A DNA stretch of 7,433 nt from Acidocella sp. (GCA_029077775.1 JAQNCU010000132.1:1-7433); one strand, 5' to 3'. Shown: positions 1-4,979, counted from the first letter of the stretch. The notes: a model not told the origin generated them from the sequence alone. Translations and numbers: made by a program.

Positions 1-1023
1 CGTCGCGTGGTAGACCGCCGCAGTGATCGCCGGTGCCACACCAGCCAGTCCGATCTCGCCGATTCCGCGCGCGCCATAGCTGTTCAGCGCATAGTCCGGA
101 TAATCCAGAAACGTCACATCGATCTCCGGCGCATCCGCGCACGTGGCCACCAGATAATCCGCCAGATTCCCGTTGATTGGCTGCCCGTTGCGCGGGTCAT
201 AGACGGTCTGCTCCAGCAGCGCCATTCCTACACCCATCACCACCGCACCCAGGCCCGTGCAGACCAGCTCGATCTCATCGCGATACCGGCCAATGGTGGC
301 GGCATCATAAACCCCACCCAGACAGGCGGCCATGCCGGCGATGGCGGGCAGCGCCTGGGTGCCGCCGCGCCTGCGTCCCTCCTGGCCGCCGCCGCGCAAA
401 TCGGCGACGATCTCACGGTCCCGGCTGACAATCAGCGCCCCCGCACCGGGCGGCCCACCCATTTTATGGCCTGAGACCGCGAGGCTCGCCACGCCCATGC
501 CCAGCCAATCCTCCTTCGCGCGGCAAGCCGCCTGCACCGCATCCACATGCAGCAACGCCCCATGCGCCCCGCACAGAGCCGCCGCACCGGCGATGTCATG
601 GCAAACACCGGTCTCATTATTCGCCGCCATCAGGCACAACAACGCCCCCGGATGCGCCGCCAGCAGCCGCGCCAGCGCGGCCATGTCCGTCGTGCCATCG
701 GCTAAAACCGGCACAGTTATTTTATCATGCGCCACCGCGCGCACGGCATCATGCTCGGTCGCGCCCACCAGCACGGGCCGCCCTGCACCCAGTGCGCGGA
801 TCGCCAGTGCATTCGCCTCGGTCGCCCCTGAACAAAAAATCACATCGCGCGGCGTGGCATGGAAATACGCGGCCAACGCCTCTCTGGCATCTTCCAGCAC
901 CGCGCGCGCTGCCCGCCCGCTGGCATGGACTGATGATGGATTGCCCAACCCCATGGCCGCCAAGGCCGCCGCCCGCGCCTCCGGGCGTAGGGGCTCCGAC
1001 GCATTGGCATCAAGATATATCAT
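1..1023 (-). CDS. Cysteine desulfurase (NifS-like) N-terminal part fused in frame to the C-terminal end of a xanthine dehydrogenase-type subunit; partial
   Basis: The frame is open for 341 codons from ATG at 1023 to the window edge, with no stop. Residues 1-263 read as a PLP-dependent class-V aminotransferase/cysteine desulfurase. The start MIYLDANAS is typical; H91 (ATEHDAV) would stack on PLP, D161 and Q164 (HVDAVQ) bind the cofactor, and K187 (SGHKMGG) is the Schiff-base lysine. GGGQEGRRRGGTQ follows at 211-223. From about residue 262 the protein instead matches the end of molybdopterin-binding xanthine dehydrogenase/aldehyde oxidoreductase subunits: VMGVGMALLEQTVYDPRNG, NLADYLV, then GARGIGEIG, whose E323 corresponds to the catalytic Glu of the PaoC/Xdh family, and AVYHAT. 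The desulfurase catalytic-Cys loop (usually SAGSACSSG, near residue 320) is missing, so desulfurase activity is unlikely. The gene starts 24 bases after cysE and probably shares its transcript. The residues are read directly; whether the fusion is real is unknown. Confidence 0.85.
   Translation of the reverse strand, partial: MIYLDANASEPLRPEARAAALAAMGLGNPSSVHASGRAARAVLEDAREALAAYFHATPRDVIFCSGATEANALAIRALGAGRPVLVGATEHDAVRAVAHDKITVPVLADGTTDMAALARLLAAHPGALLCLMAANNETGVCHDIAGAAALCGAHGALLHVDAVQAACRAKEDWLGMGVASLAVSGHKMGGPPGAGALIVSRDREIVADLRGGGQEGRRRGGTQALPAIAGMAACLGGVYDAATIGRYRDEIELVCTGLGAVVMGVGMALLEQTVYDPRNGQPINGNLADYLVATCADAPEIDVTFLDYPDYALNSYGARGIGEIGLAGVAPAITAAVYHAT
220..246 (-). other. Junction between NifS-like and Xdh-like coding sequence
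   Basis: Residues 259-268 (GAVVMGVGMA) fit both parents. Desulfurases have a similar stretch (roughly LGAxVMGxG) just before the RLPNT strand. Xdh-type large subunits have (I/V)VMGVGMALLE at the start of their last segment. Sequence upstream on the minus strand (RYRDEIELVC) fits the desulfurase; sequence downstream (LLEQTVYD) fits only Xdh. The frame is kept exactly. This is the expected look of a short-homology recombination or of a chimeric contig join. Codons GTA and GGA at 226-231 are less GC-biased than those around them. Confidence 0.7.
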
Positions 1024-1047
1024 AAAATCAGTATGTTCGGCGCGGCA

Positions 1048-1707
1048 TCAAAAAGTACGGGCGCGTGTCAGTTCCGTGATGCGCGCATCAAGTTCCGTCA
1101 GCTCCCGCCGTAACAGGTCGATTTCATGCAAAAGCGGGTCCAGGCACGGGTCGCACGGCGTGCCATAGGCATCAAACCGCGGCTTGCTCTCGGCCCGCTC
1201 CACCGGGCGCGCGGGGATACCCACCACGGTCGTGCCCGCGGGCACCGCCGCCACCACCACCGCATTGGCGCCAATCCGCGCGCCATCGCCAATTTCAATG
1301 GCGCCCAGTACCTTCGCCCCGGCGCCGATGATCACGTTATCGCCCACAGTCGGGTGCCGCTTGCCCTGTTCTGAGCTGGTGCCGCCCAGCGTTACCTGAT
1401 GATAAATATAAACATCATCGCCAAGCCGCGCGGTCTCGCCAATCACCACGCCCATGCCGTGGTCTATGATCAGCCGCCGCCCCAGCTTTGCCCCGGGATG
1501 GATCTCGATCCCGGTCAAAAACCGCCCGATATGCGAGACAAACCGTCCCAAGACCGTCCAGCCATGCCGCCAGAAAAAGCTGGAAACGCCATGAATGGCG
1601 GTGGCGTGCAGCCCAGGGTAGCATAATAGCACCTCCAGCCGGGACCGCGCCGCCGGGTCGCGCTCCCGATAAGCCTGGATCGTCTCCGTTAAAAACATAA
1701 GGGCCAT
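1048..1707 (-). CDS. cysE: Serine O-acetyltransferase
   Basis: It transfers acetyl from acetyl-CoA to L-serine, giving O-acetylserine, the carbon acceptor for sulfide in cysteine synthesis; cytoplasmic. The 219-residue protein is the short form, like the Bacillus enzyme and unlike the 273-residue E. coli protein. A helical N-terminal region (about 1-65) is followed by a left-handed beta-helix of hexapeptide repeats (about 66-165). The catalytic Asp-His pair is D82-H83 (IDHGMGVVIGETA). R117-H118 (GKRHPTVGDNVIIGAGAKVLG) forms the acetyl-CoA/serine site. The C-terminal tail has C185-x2-C188 and then a heptad-like helix (190-216, LLHEIDLLRRELTELDARI) that could be a short coiled coil. The cysteine-inhibition tail of E. 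coli CysE is not recognisable. ATG at 1707 is preceded by only a weak GGAA. A promoter candidate lies about 110 bases upstream. The desulfurase-like gene follows after 24 bases, suggesting an operon. Confidence 0.95.
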   Translation of the reverse strand: MALMFLTETIQAYRERDPAARSRLEVLLCYPGLHATAIHGVSSFFWRHGWTVLGRFVSHIGRFLTGIEIHPGAKLGRRLIIDHGMGVVIGETARLGDDVYIYHQVTLGGTSSEQGKRHPTVGDNVIIGAGAKVLGAIEIGDGARIGANAVVVAAVPAGTTVVGIPARPVERAESKPRFDAYGTPCDPCLDPLLHEIDLLRRELTELDARITELTRARTF

Positions 1708-1821
1708 GCGACAATTCCGTGGATAAGAAACCCCAAGCCAGCTATATTAACAGATCTGGACGGAATGTGAATTCGCAATCCGTCTATCACGATGCAAGGG
1801 ATTTCGTTGACGTTCTTTGGG

Positions 1822-1850
1822 CAATTAGGTACCCGCATCGCTTTGGTCAA
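1822..1850 (-). promoter_or_regulatory. Candidate sigma-70-type promoter for cysE
   Basis: On the minus strand TTGACC (1850-1845) is followed after exactly 17 bases by TAATTG (1827-1822), a reasonable housekeeping-type pair. Transcription would start near 1815 and leave a leader of about 110 bases before cysE. The -35 lies in one arm of the CGTTGAC/GTCAACG inverted repeat, so a regulator binding the repeat could block it. This is read by eye only. Confidence 0.4.
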
Positions 1851-1966
1851 CGTCTCCTCGGCGGGATTATTCTTGTGCGCCGAGGGGGTACATGTGTTAA
1901 GCCTGTATTATATATGAGTTAAATCTCAACGCGCCGACCCCGCAAGCCTCCTTACGCCCTATCTGG

Positions 1967-1992
1967 CGCCGGGAAGCCCGGGTTCCCCGGCG
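1967..1992 (+). repeat. GC-rich inverted repeat abutting the upstream ATG of the hydrolase
   Basis: CGCCGGGAAGCCC (1967-1979) is followed at once by GGGTTCCCCGGCG (1980-1992). The arms pair at 11 of 13 positions. The dyad ends at the base before ATG 1993. As RNA it would occupy the ribosome-binding region of that ATG, which has no Shine-Dalgarno sequence. This supports initiation at the downstream ATG (2017), or it could serve as a translational or transcriptional control element. Confidence 0.5.
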
Positions 1993-2016
1993 ATGATGAA
2001 AGACGAGTTTGAGAAA

Positions 2017-2682
2017 ATGCCTGAAGTTATGTTCTCCGGCCCTGAGGGCCGCCTAGAAGGTCGCTACCACCACGCTAAGGAACGCGGCGCGCCGCTGGCA
2101 CTCGTGCTGCACCCGCACCCGTTGCATGGCGGCACCATGAATAACCGCATCACCTATTCCATGTACCAGATCTATCAGCGCCTCGGCTTTTCGGTCATGC
2201 GCTTTAATTTCCGGGGCGTGGGCCGCAGCCAGAGCAAATTTGACGGCGGCATGGGTGAGATCAACGATGCCGCGGCGGCGCTGGACTGGATGCAGGCGCT
2301 CAACCCCGGCCATGGCGGGTTGTGGATCTCGGGCTACTCCTTCGGTGCCTTTGTCGGCATGCAATTGCTCATGCGGCGGCCCGAGGTTTCGGGCTGGGTC
2401 TCTGTCGCCCTTCCGGCGGCGGGGTATGATTTCGGGTTCCTCGCCCCCTGCCCCTGTGGCGGGCTGATCATCCATGGCGATGCCGATGAGATGGTGCCCG
2501 AGAATTCTGTGCGCAAACTCGTCGACAAGCTCAATCTGCAAAAGGGTGTCGCCATCGACTACCGGGTGTTCGAGGGTGCCGACCATGTGTTCGCCAACCA
2601 CGCCGACAAGGTGACCGAGGCTGTGGAGAGCTATGTCAGCCAGTCCCTCGCCCGCAAACAAATGGCTCTCGCCGCCGATTAA
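2017..2682 (+). CDS. Alpha/beta hydrolase, COG2945-like
   Basis: This is a 221-residue cytoplasmic serine hydrolase of the alpha/beta fold; its substrate is not known to me. The triad can be read as Ser108 (GYSFGA), Asp157 (HGDADEMVP) and His190 (GADHVFA). HPHPLHGGTMNN (32-43) is the family's signature near the oxyanion hole, and FNFRGVGRSQ (63-72) follows. There is no signal peptide. I chose ATG 2017 because the family typically begins MPEVxFxGPEGRLEGRYH. An in-frame ATG at 1993 would add eight residues, but a GC-rich hairpin lies directly in front of it. Neither start has a strong Shine-Dalgarno sequence. As I recall, this family is often found next to suf/isc and cysteine desulfurase genes in alphaproteobacteria, which agrees with the divergent cysE/desulfurase pair and the nearby Rrf2 regulator. 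A role in Fe-S or sulfur metabolism is inferred only. Confidence 0.88.
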   Translation: MPEVMFSGPEGRLEGRYHHAKERGAPLALVLHPHPLHGGTMNNRITYSMYQIYQRLGFSVMRFNFRGVGRSQSKFDGGMGEINDAAAALDWMQALNPGHGGLWISGYSFGAFVGMQLLMRRPEVSGWVSVALPAAGYDFGFLAPCPCGGLIIHGDADEMVPENSVRKLVDKLNLQKGVAIDYRVFEGADHVFANHADKVTEAVESYVSQSLARKQMALAAD

Positions 2683-2698
2683 TGGCTAATTCCTAAAC

Positions 2699-2752
2699 CC
2701 GGATGATCCTTGATCGAATCGCTTTGCGATCCGATCAAGGATCTGAATCCGG
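2699..2752. repeat. Long nested inverted repeat between convergent genes (possible bidirectional terminator or dispersed palindromic repeat)
   Basis: Three nested arm pairs are perfect: CCGGAT/ATCCGG (2699-2704, 2747-2752), ATCCTTGATCG/CGATCAAGGAT (2706-2716, 2732-2742) and ATCGC/GCGAT (2718-2722, 2726-2730), around the loop TTT. The arm pairs are separated only by one or a few unpaired bases. It begins 16 bases after the hydrolase stop and ends 46 bases before the stop of the opposing gene. No T-tract follows on either strand, so it is not a textbook terminator. Confidence 0.7.
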
Positions 2753-2798
2753 CTCCAGCGGGTGGCTCGCTCAAAGACCCACCCGATACGGGCGCCGG

Positions 2799-3647
2799 TC
2801 AGTTGAAACTATAGCCCAACCCGATATCCGCGCCGATCTGCGTTGTCGTGCTGAATGGCTCATACAGAAAATACCCCGGATAATAGGCGGGCGGGGTCCC
2901 CGCATAGTTAAAGTGCTGCCAATAGAGCTGGGCGAAAACGTGCAGCTTGCCGCCAAGCGCGTCATCCAGCCCCAGATCCACCCGCTCCTCCGGTGTTACG
3001 CCAAAACCGTGGCTGAAGCCTTGGCTCCCATCACTCACCCCACCGCCCGCGAGCGCGAAAACCTGCCCCGTCGCCGATGCCACCAGCATCCGGCCCAATG
3101 GCTGGTCCAGCCGCCAGCCCAGCCCGAACAGCCCGGATTCGTAAAACGCCTTGCCATCCGCCGTGTTCGCCGCCACCACATCGCGGTTCCAGGCTTGATA
3201 CCCGGCCACCACGAACGGGATGGACTCGCCCCCGCCAGCCAATGGAAACCCCAGCCCCACCCGCGCCTCCGCCCGGTTGAACGCCGCCCGGTCCACCGCA
3301 TCCAACGCGCCGCCACCATCGATAGCCTGATAATGCCCGGCATAACGGATGTTACCGGCATCGAACTCGTAATTCAGCGCCACGTATAGATCATCGCCGC
3401 CCAGGATGCTGGTCGATATACCGGGATGCAGCGGCGCCAAAAGGCTCACCCCGACACCAAAACCAGGGATCAGCCCGCTTTCATCATCGCCCGGCGTCAC
3501 ATTTTCATGATACTGCGCGTGCATACCCCCGAGTTCGAGGTCGAAGCTGCTCTCTGCCGCCGCCACCAGCGGGCTGGCCGCGTGCGCTGGCAGGGACAGA
3601 ACCCCCGCCACAGCCACAACCGCCATAACCATCCGCCAGCCAGTCAC
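2799..3647 (-). CDS. Exported beta-barrel-like protein of unknown function (putative outer membrane protein)
   Basis: The 282-residue protein has a hydrophobic signal sequence (about 6-23, MVMAVVAVAGVLSLPAHA) with an AHA/A cleavage site. The rest alternates short amphipathic, Gly- and aromatic-rich strands (LFGLGWRLDQPLG, LYVALNYEFDAG, KLHVFAQLYWQHFNY) and ends GADIGLGYSFN, a strand-like end near that of outer membrane barrels. No cysteines are present. I do not recognise the family; a porin-like or meta-pathway-type OMP is possible. The start is uncertain. The in-frame GTG 3647 has no good ribosome site, while a strong GGAGGG lies six bases before ATG 3663, which is in another frame. Removing one G from the five-G run (3657-3661) would join ATG 3663 to this frame as MGPLIVTGWRMVM, so the start may be frameshifted or mis-sequenced. 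The gene is convergent with the hydrolase. Confidence 0.75.
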   Translation of the reverse strand: MTGWRMVMAVVAVAGVLSLPAHAASPLVAAAESSFDLELGGMHAQYHENVTPGDDESGLIPGFGVGVSLLAPLHPGISTSILGGDDLYVALNYEFDAGNIRYAGHYQAIDGGGALDAVDRAAFNRAEARVGLGFPLAGGGESIPFVVAGYQAWNRDVVAANTADGKAFYESGLFGLGWRLDQPLGRMLVASATGQVFALAGGGVSDGSQGFSHGFGVTPEERVDLGLDDALGGKLHVFAQLYWQHFNYAGTPPAYYPGYFLYEPFSTTTQIGADIGLGYSFN

Positions 3648-3671
3648 GATCAGAGGCCCCCATTAATTTCC

Positions 3672-3677
3672 CTCCAC
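3672..3677 (-). promoter_or_regulatory. Strong Shine-Dalgarno pointing to an out-of-frame ATG
   Basis: On the minus strand GTGGAGGGAAATTAATG places a near-perfect GGAGGG at about six to eight bases before ATG 3663. That ATG opens a frame (MGASDRDWLADGYGG...) with no resemblance to any family. The exported-protein frame begins 16 bases later at GTG 3647, so the site fits only if one base is lost from the G run. Boundaries are good to a base or two. Confidence 0.55.
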
Positions 3678-3759
3678 ATCGTACGGGTCTGCTGGCAAAC
3701 ACAAGCTTAATTTCGCCTTGGCAAAGTAAAATGACGCGAGTGCAGCATTTTAGAGACAT

Positions 3760-3776
3760 TCCTGAAAAACTCAGGA
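3760..3776. repeat. Small inverted repeat
   Basis: TCCTGA (3760-3765) and TCAGGA (3771-3776) pair around AAAAC. On the minus strand the loop reads GTTTT. It lies between the Rrf2 gene and the barrel gene. It overlaps the first copy of an 11-base direct repeat, ACTCAGGATTC, at 3769-3779; the second copy at 3831-3841 covers the end of the Rrf2 gene. Confidence 0.4.
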
Positions 3777-3799
3777 TTCGTTGGAATTATCTCCAGCTT

Positions 3800-3818
3800 C
3801 CTTCGGAGTCGCCGAAGG
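3800..3818 (-). terminator. Hairpin downstream of the Rrf2 gene, weak terminator candidate
   Basis: CCTTCGG (3800-3806) and CCGAAGG (3812-3818) form a perfect 7-base-pair stem with a five-base loop, starting 14 bases after the Rrf2 stop codon. The position suits 3' end formation or transcript protection, but no U-tract follows on the minus strand. Confidence 0.4.
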
Positions 3819-3832
3819 TCGGGACTCAGCAC

Positions 3833-4273
3833 TCAGGATTCTAACACCGCCTTCGCCAACCCCTTCCCCAGAGCATCGGCCAGCGATGTCCCGTCAAGCT
3901 CCCCGGCGATCGCATCGCGCACCCGGCGCATCACCTTGCGGATCTCACAGGCCAGTTCATCCCGGCAATCGTCGCAACGCCGGTAATAATTTACGCTGAC
4001 ACAAGATAAAGGCGCCAGCGGTCCATCCATAATCCGCACCACCTGCCCGAACGTGATCAGATCAGCAGGCTTGGCCAACGCATACCCACCGCCCCGCCCC
4101 CGCCTGCTGCGCACAAGGCCGTTACGGTTCAGTTCCAGCAAAATCGCCTCCAGGAATTTTTTTGGTAAATGCTCACGCTCGGCGATGTCGCTGACCAACA
4201 GCAACCCGTCTCCAGGCTCGCGGGCCAGCACCAACAGCGCCTGTAGCGCGTATTTACACTTCTGCGACAGCAT
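3833..4273 (-). CDS. Rrf2-family transcriptional regulator (IscR/CymR-like)
   Basis: This is a 146-residue DNA-binding regulator of the Rrf2 family, whose members sense Fe-S clusters, iron, cysteine or nitric oxide. The N-terminal winged helix-turn-helix covers about 1-80: MLSQKCKYALQALLVLA, the recognition region SDIAEREHLPKKFLEAILLEL, and the wing RSRRGRGGGYALAKP. Then comes a sensor segment with C91, C100, C103 and C109 (C-x8-C-x2-C-x5-C; SCVSVNYYRRCDDC). Another cysteine is C6. IscR uses three cysteines in this region. The denser set here could bind a cluster or metal, or act as a thiol switch. ATG 4273 is preceded by AAAGG at short spacing. The nearby cysE, desulfurase-like gene and hydrolase suggest control of cysteine or Fe-S supply, but this is inference. 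A dyad 19 bases upstream suggests autoregulation. The gene has its own promoter region, since a terminator separates it from the upstream gene. Confidence 0.92.
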   Translation of the reverse strand: MLSQKCKYALQALLVLAREPGDGLLLVSDIAEREHLPKKFLEAILLELNRNGLVRSRRGRGGGYALAKPADLITFGQVVRIMDGPLAPLSCVSVNYYRRCDDCRDELACEIRKVMRRVRDAIAGELDGTSLADALGKGLAKAVLES

Positions 4274-4291
4274 CGGCCTTTATCCGTCCCC

Positions 4292-4315
4292 GTATTGGCA
4301 TGGTCTGGCCTATAC
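4292..4315. promoter_or_regulatory. Candidate Rrf2 operator upstream of the regulator gene
   Basis: GTATTGGC (4292-4299) and GCCTATAC (4308-4315) form a dyad with 7 of 8 matched pairs and an 8-base spacer. Total length is 24 bases, close to the roughly 25-base dyads with AT-rich ends used by IscR-type regulators. It lies 18 to 42 bases upstream of the start codon, over a possible -10 (GGTATA on the minus strand). A possible -35, TTGATA, sits at 4341-4336. No second clear copy was found before cysE. Confidence 0.4.
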
Positions 4316-4352
4316 CATCCTACGCCCATAGGGAATATCAACAGCAAGGCCC

Positions 4353-4391
4353 AAAAATGCCGGGATGACCCTGCGGCGGGTCGTCCCGGCA
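4353..4391 (-). terminator. Rho-independent terminator of the EF-hand-like gene
   Basis: On the minus strand TGCCGGGACGACCC (4391-4378), loop GCCGCA, and GGGTCATCCCGGCA (4371-4358) pair over 14 positions with a single mismatch, followed directly by TTTTT (4357-4353). It starts 12 bases after the stop codon at 4403. This is the clearest intrinsic terminator in the window. Confidence 0.88.
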
Positions 4392-4402
4392 CCGGCTTTG
4401 GA

Positions 4403-4795
4403 CTAATCCTTGGCGCGCATCGCCGCCGCCTTGGCTTCCAGATGCCTGGCCATGTCGTCGAGCCGCCATGCCTCGATATCGTTGAACGTCACATAGCCGC
4501 GATGCGCCACATCGATCGCGGCGAAATGATCGACCACGGGCTTCATACCCGCCGCCTTGGCCTGCGCCAGCGTCAAATGCCCGTCATGGGTGGTGTTCGC
4601 ATCATAAAACGCCGTCAGAACCTCAATCTGATGCTCAGGCCCGAACATACCGTGTGGCCCGCGCGGCCCGCGCGGCCCATGGTGCCCGGGCGGCGGCGGC
4701 GCGCTCGGTGACGGCCCTGAACCGGCACTTTGCGCGAGCGCCAAAACCGGCAGGCTGAACATACCCAAAACACTGAAAATCATCGATCTACGCAT
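4403..4795 (-). CDS. Small exported protein with two degenerate EF-hand-like loops
   Basis: The 130-residue protein has a signal peptide (MRRSMIFSVLGMFSLPVLALA, 1-21), then a low-complexity Pro/Gly/His/Arg linker (about 27-50, PPPPGHHGPRGPRGPHG), then a helical domain. Two loops resemble EF-hands: 67-78 (NTTHDGHLTLAQ, with N1, D5, G6, L8 but Thr at position 3 and Gln at 12) and 95-106 (DVAHRGYVTFND, with Asp at 1 and 12 but no acidic residue at 3 or 5). Calcium binding is doubtful. The tail (109-130) is a charged helix. I chose ATG 4795 because AGGAG (4806-4802) lies six bases upstream. Upstream in-frame ATGs would add up to 35 residues ahead of the signal peptide and lack such a site. Similar proteins are familiar from Acetobacteraceae but have no known role. 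It stands alone between rpsD and its own terminator. Confidence 0.8.
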   Translation of the reverse strand: MRRSMIFSVLGMFSLPVLALAQSAGSGPSPSAPPPPGHHGPRGPRGPHGMFGPEHQIEVLTAFYDANTTHDGHLTLAQAKAAGMKPVVDHFAAIDVAHRGYVTFNDIEAWRLDDMARHLEAKAAAMRAKD

Positions 4796-4801
4796 GGTCA
4801 T

Positions 4802-4806
4802 CTCCT
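4802..4806 (-). promoter_or_regulatory. Ribosome-binding site that fixes the EF-hand-like start
   Basis: AGGAG on the minus strand is followed by ATGACC and then ATG 4795. The first ATG touches the site directly and is too close for initiation, while the second has ideal spacing and begins a good signal peptide. Confidence 0.75.
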
Positions 4807-4979
4807 GGTTGGTAACCAAGCTCACCATGCGCGCCGCATGTAACCCGCTAATCTCCATAACGCAACAATAAAAAAACGGCACCCTGCCACCAATCGTCAT
4901 AAGGAATGACGCTTGGTGTTAAAATCTTTGCTGGCGCGCAGGCGCCCCACCAGCCCCGCACGCTAAACCGACCGCCCGC

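Larger units (their letters stand above)
1708..1992. other. Divergent intergenic region between cysE and the hydrolase
   Basis: These 285 bases are visibly more AT-rich than the surrounding genes, especially 1738-1830 and 1898-1925. They hold a cysE promoter candidate, a 7-base inverted repeat (CGTTGAC at 1805-1811 and GTCAACG at 1846-1852) and a GC-rich dyad directly before 1993. A 67-codon open frame at 1719-1922 on the plus strand has no family resemblance and I do not regard it as a gene. No tRNA-like cloverleaf or riboswitch was recognised. No good promoter for the hydrolase was found; TTGACG at 1807-1812 has no convincing -10 at normal spacing. Confidence 0.6.

Noticed and set aside
1..1023. 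A deliberate bifunctional enzyme that sulfurates and carries the molybdenum cofactor
   Set aside because: The desulfurase catalytic-Cys region is missing and only the last segment of the Xdh subunit is present, so neither activity would be complete.
332..1168. A 278-codon open frame on the plus strand
   Set aside because: It is antisense to the desulfurase-like gene and cysE. Its protein is Ala/Ser/Arg-rich with no family features, as expected from high-GC shadow frames.
1719..1922. A 67-codon plus-strand frame in the divergent intergenic region
   Set aside because: It has no ribosome site, no recognisable motif and overlaps the likely cysE promoter.
1708..1992. A tRNA, small RNA or riboswitch in the AT-rich divergent region
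   Set aside because: No cloverleaf, no known riboswitch core and no terminator in a suitable place were recognisable by eye.
2053..2661. A 202-codon open frame on the minus strand
   Set aside because: It is antisense to the hydrolase, whose catalytic triad and family signature are clear.
2703..3389. A 228-codon open frame on the plus strand
   Set aside because: It is antisense to the exported barrel protein, which has a signal peptide and strand pattern. The plus frame also starts inside the palindrome and resembles nothing known.
3505..3759. Minus-strand frame containing ATG 3663 with the strong Shine-Dalgarno
   Set aside because: The protein (DRDWLADGYGGCGCGGG...) is low-complexity frame-shifted barrel-gene sequence. 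The start signal more likely belongs to the barrel gene.
4655..4690. Short tandem repeat GCGCGGCCC as a possible regulatory or CRISPR-like repeat
   Set aside because: It simply encodes the GPRGPRGPHG linker of the EF-hand-like protein. Too few and too short units for an array.
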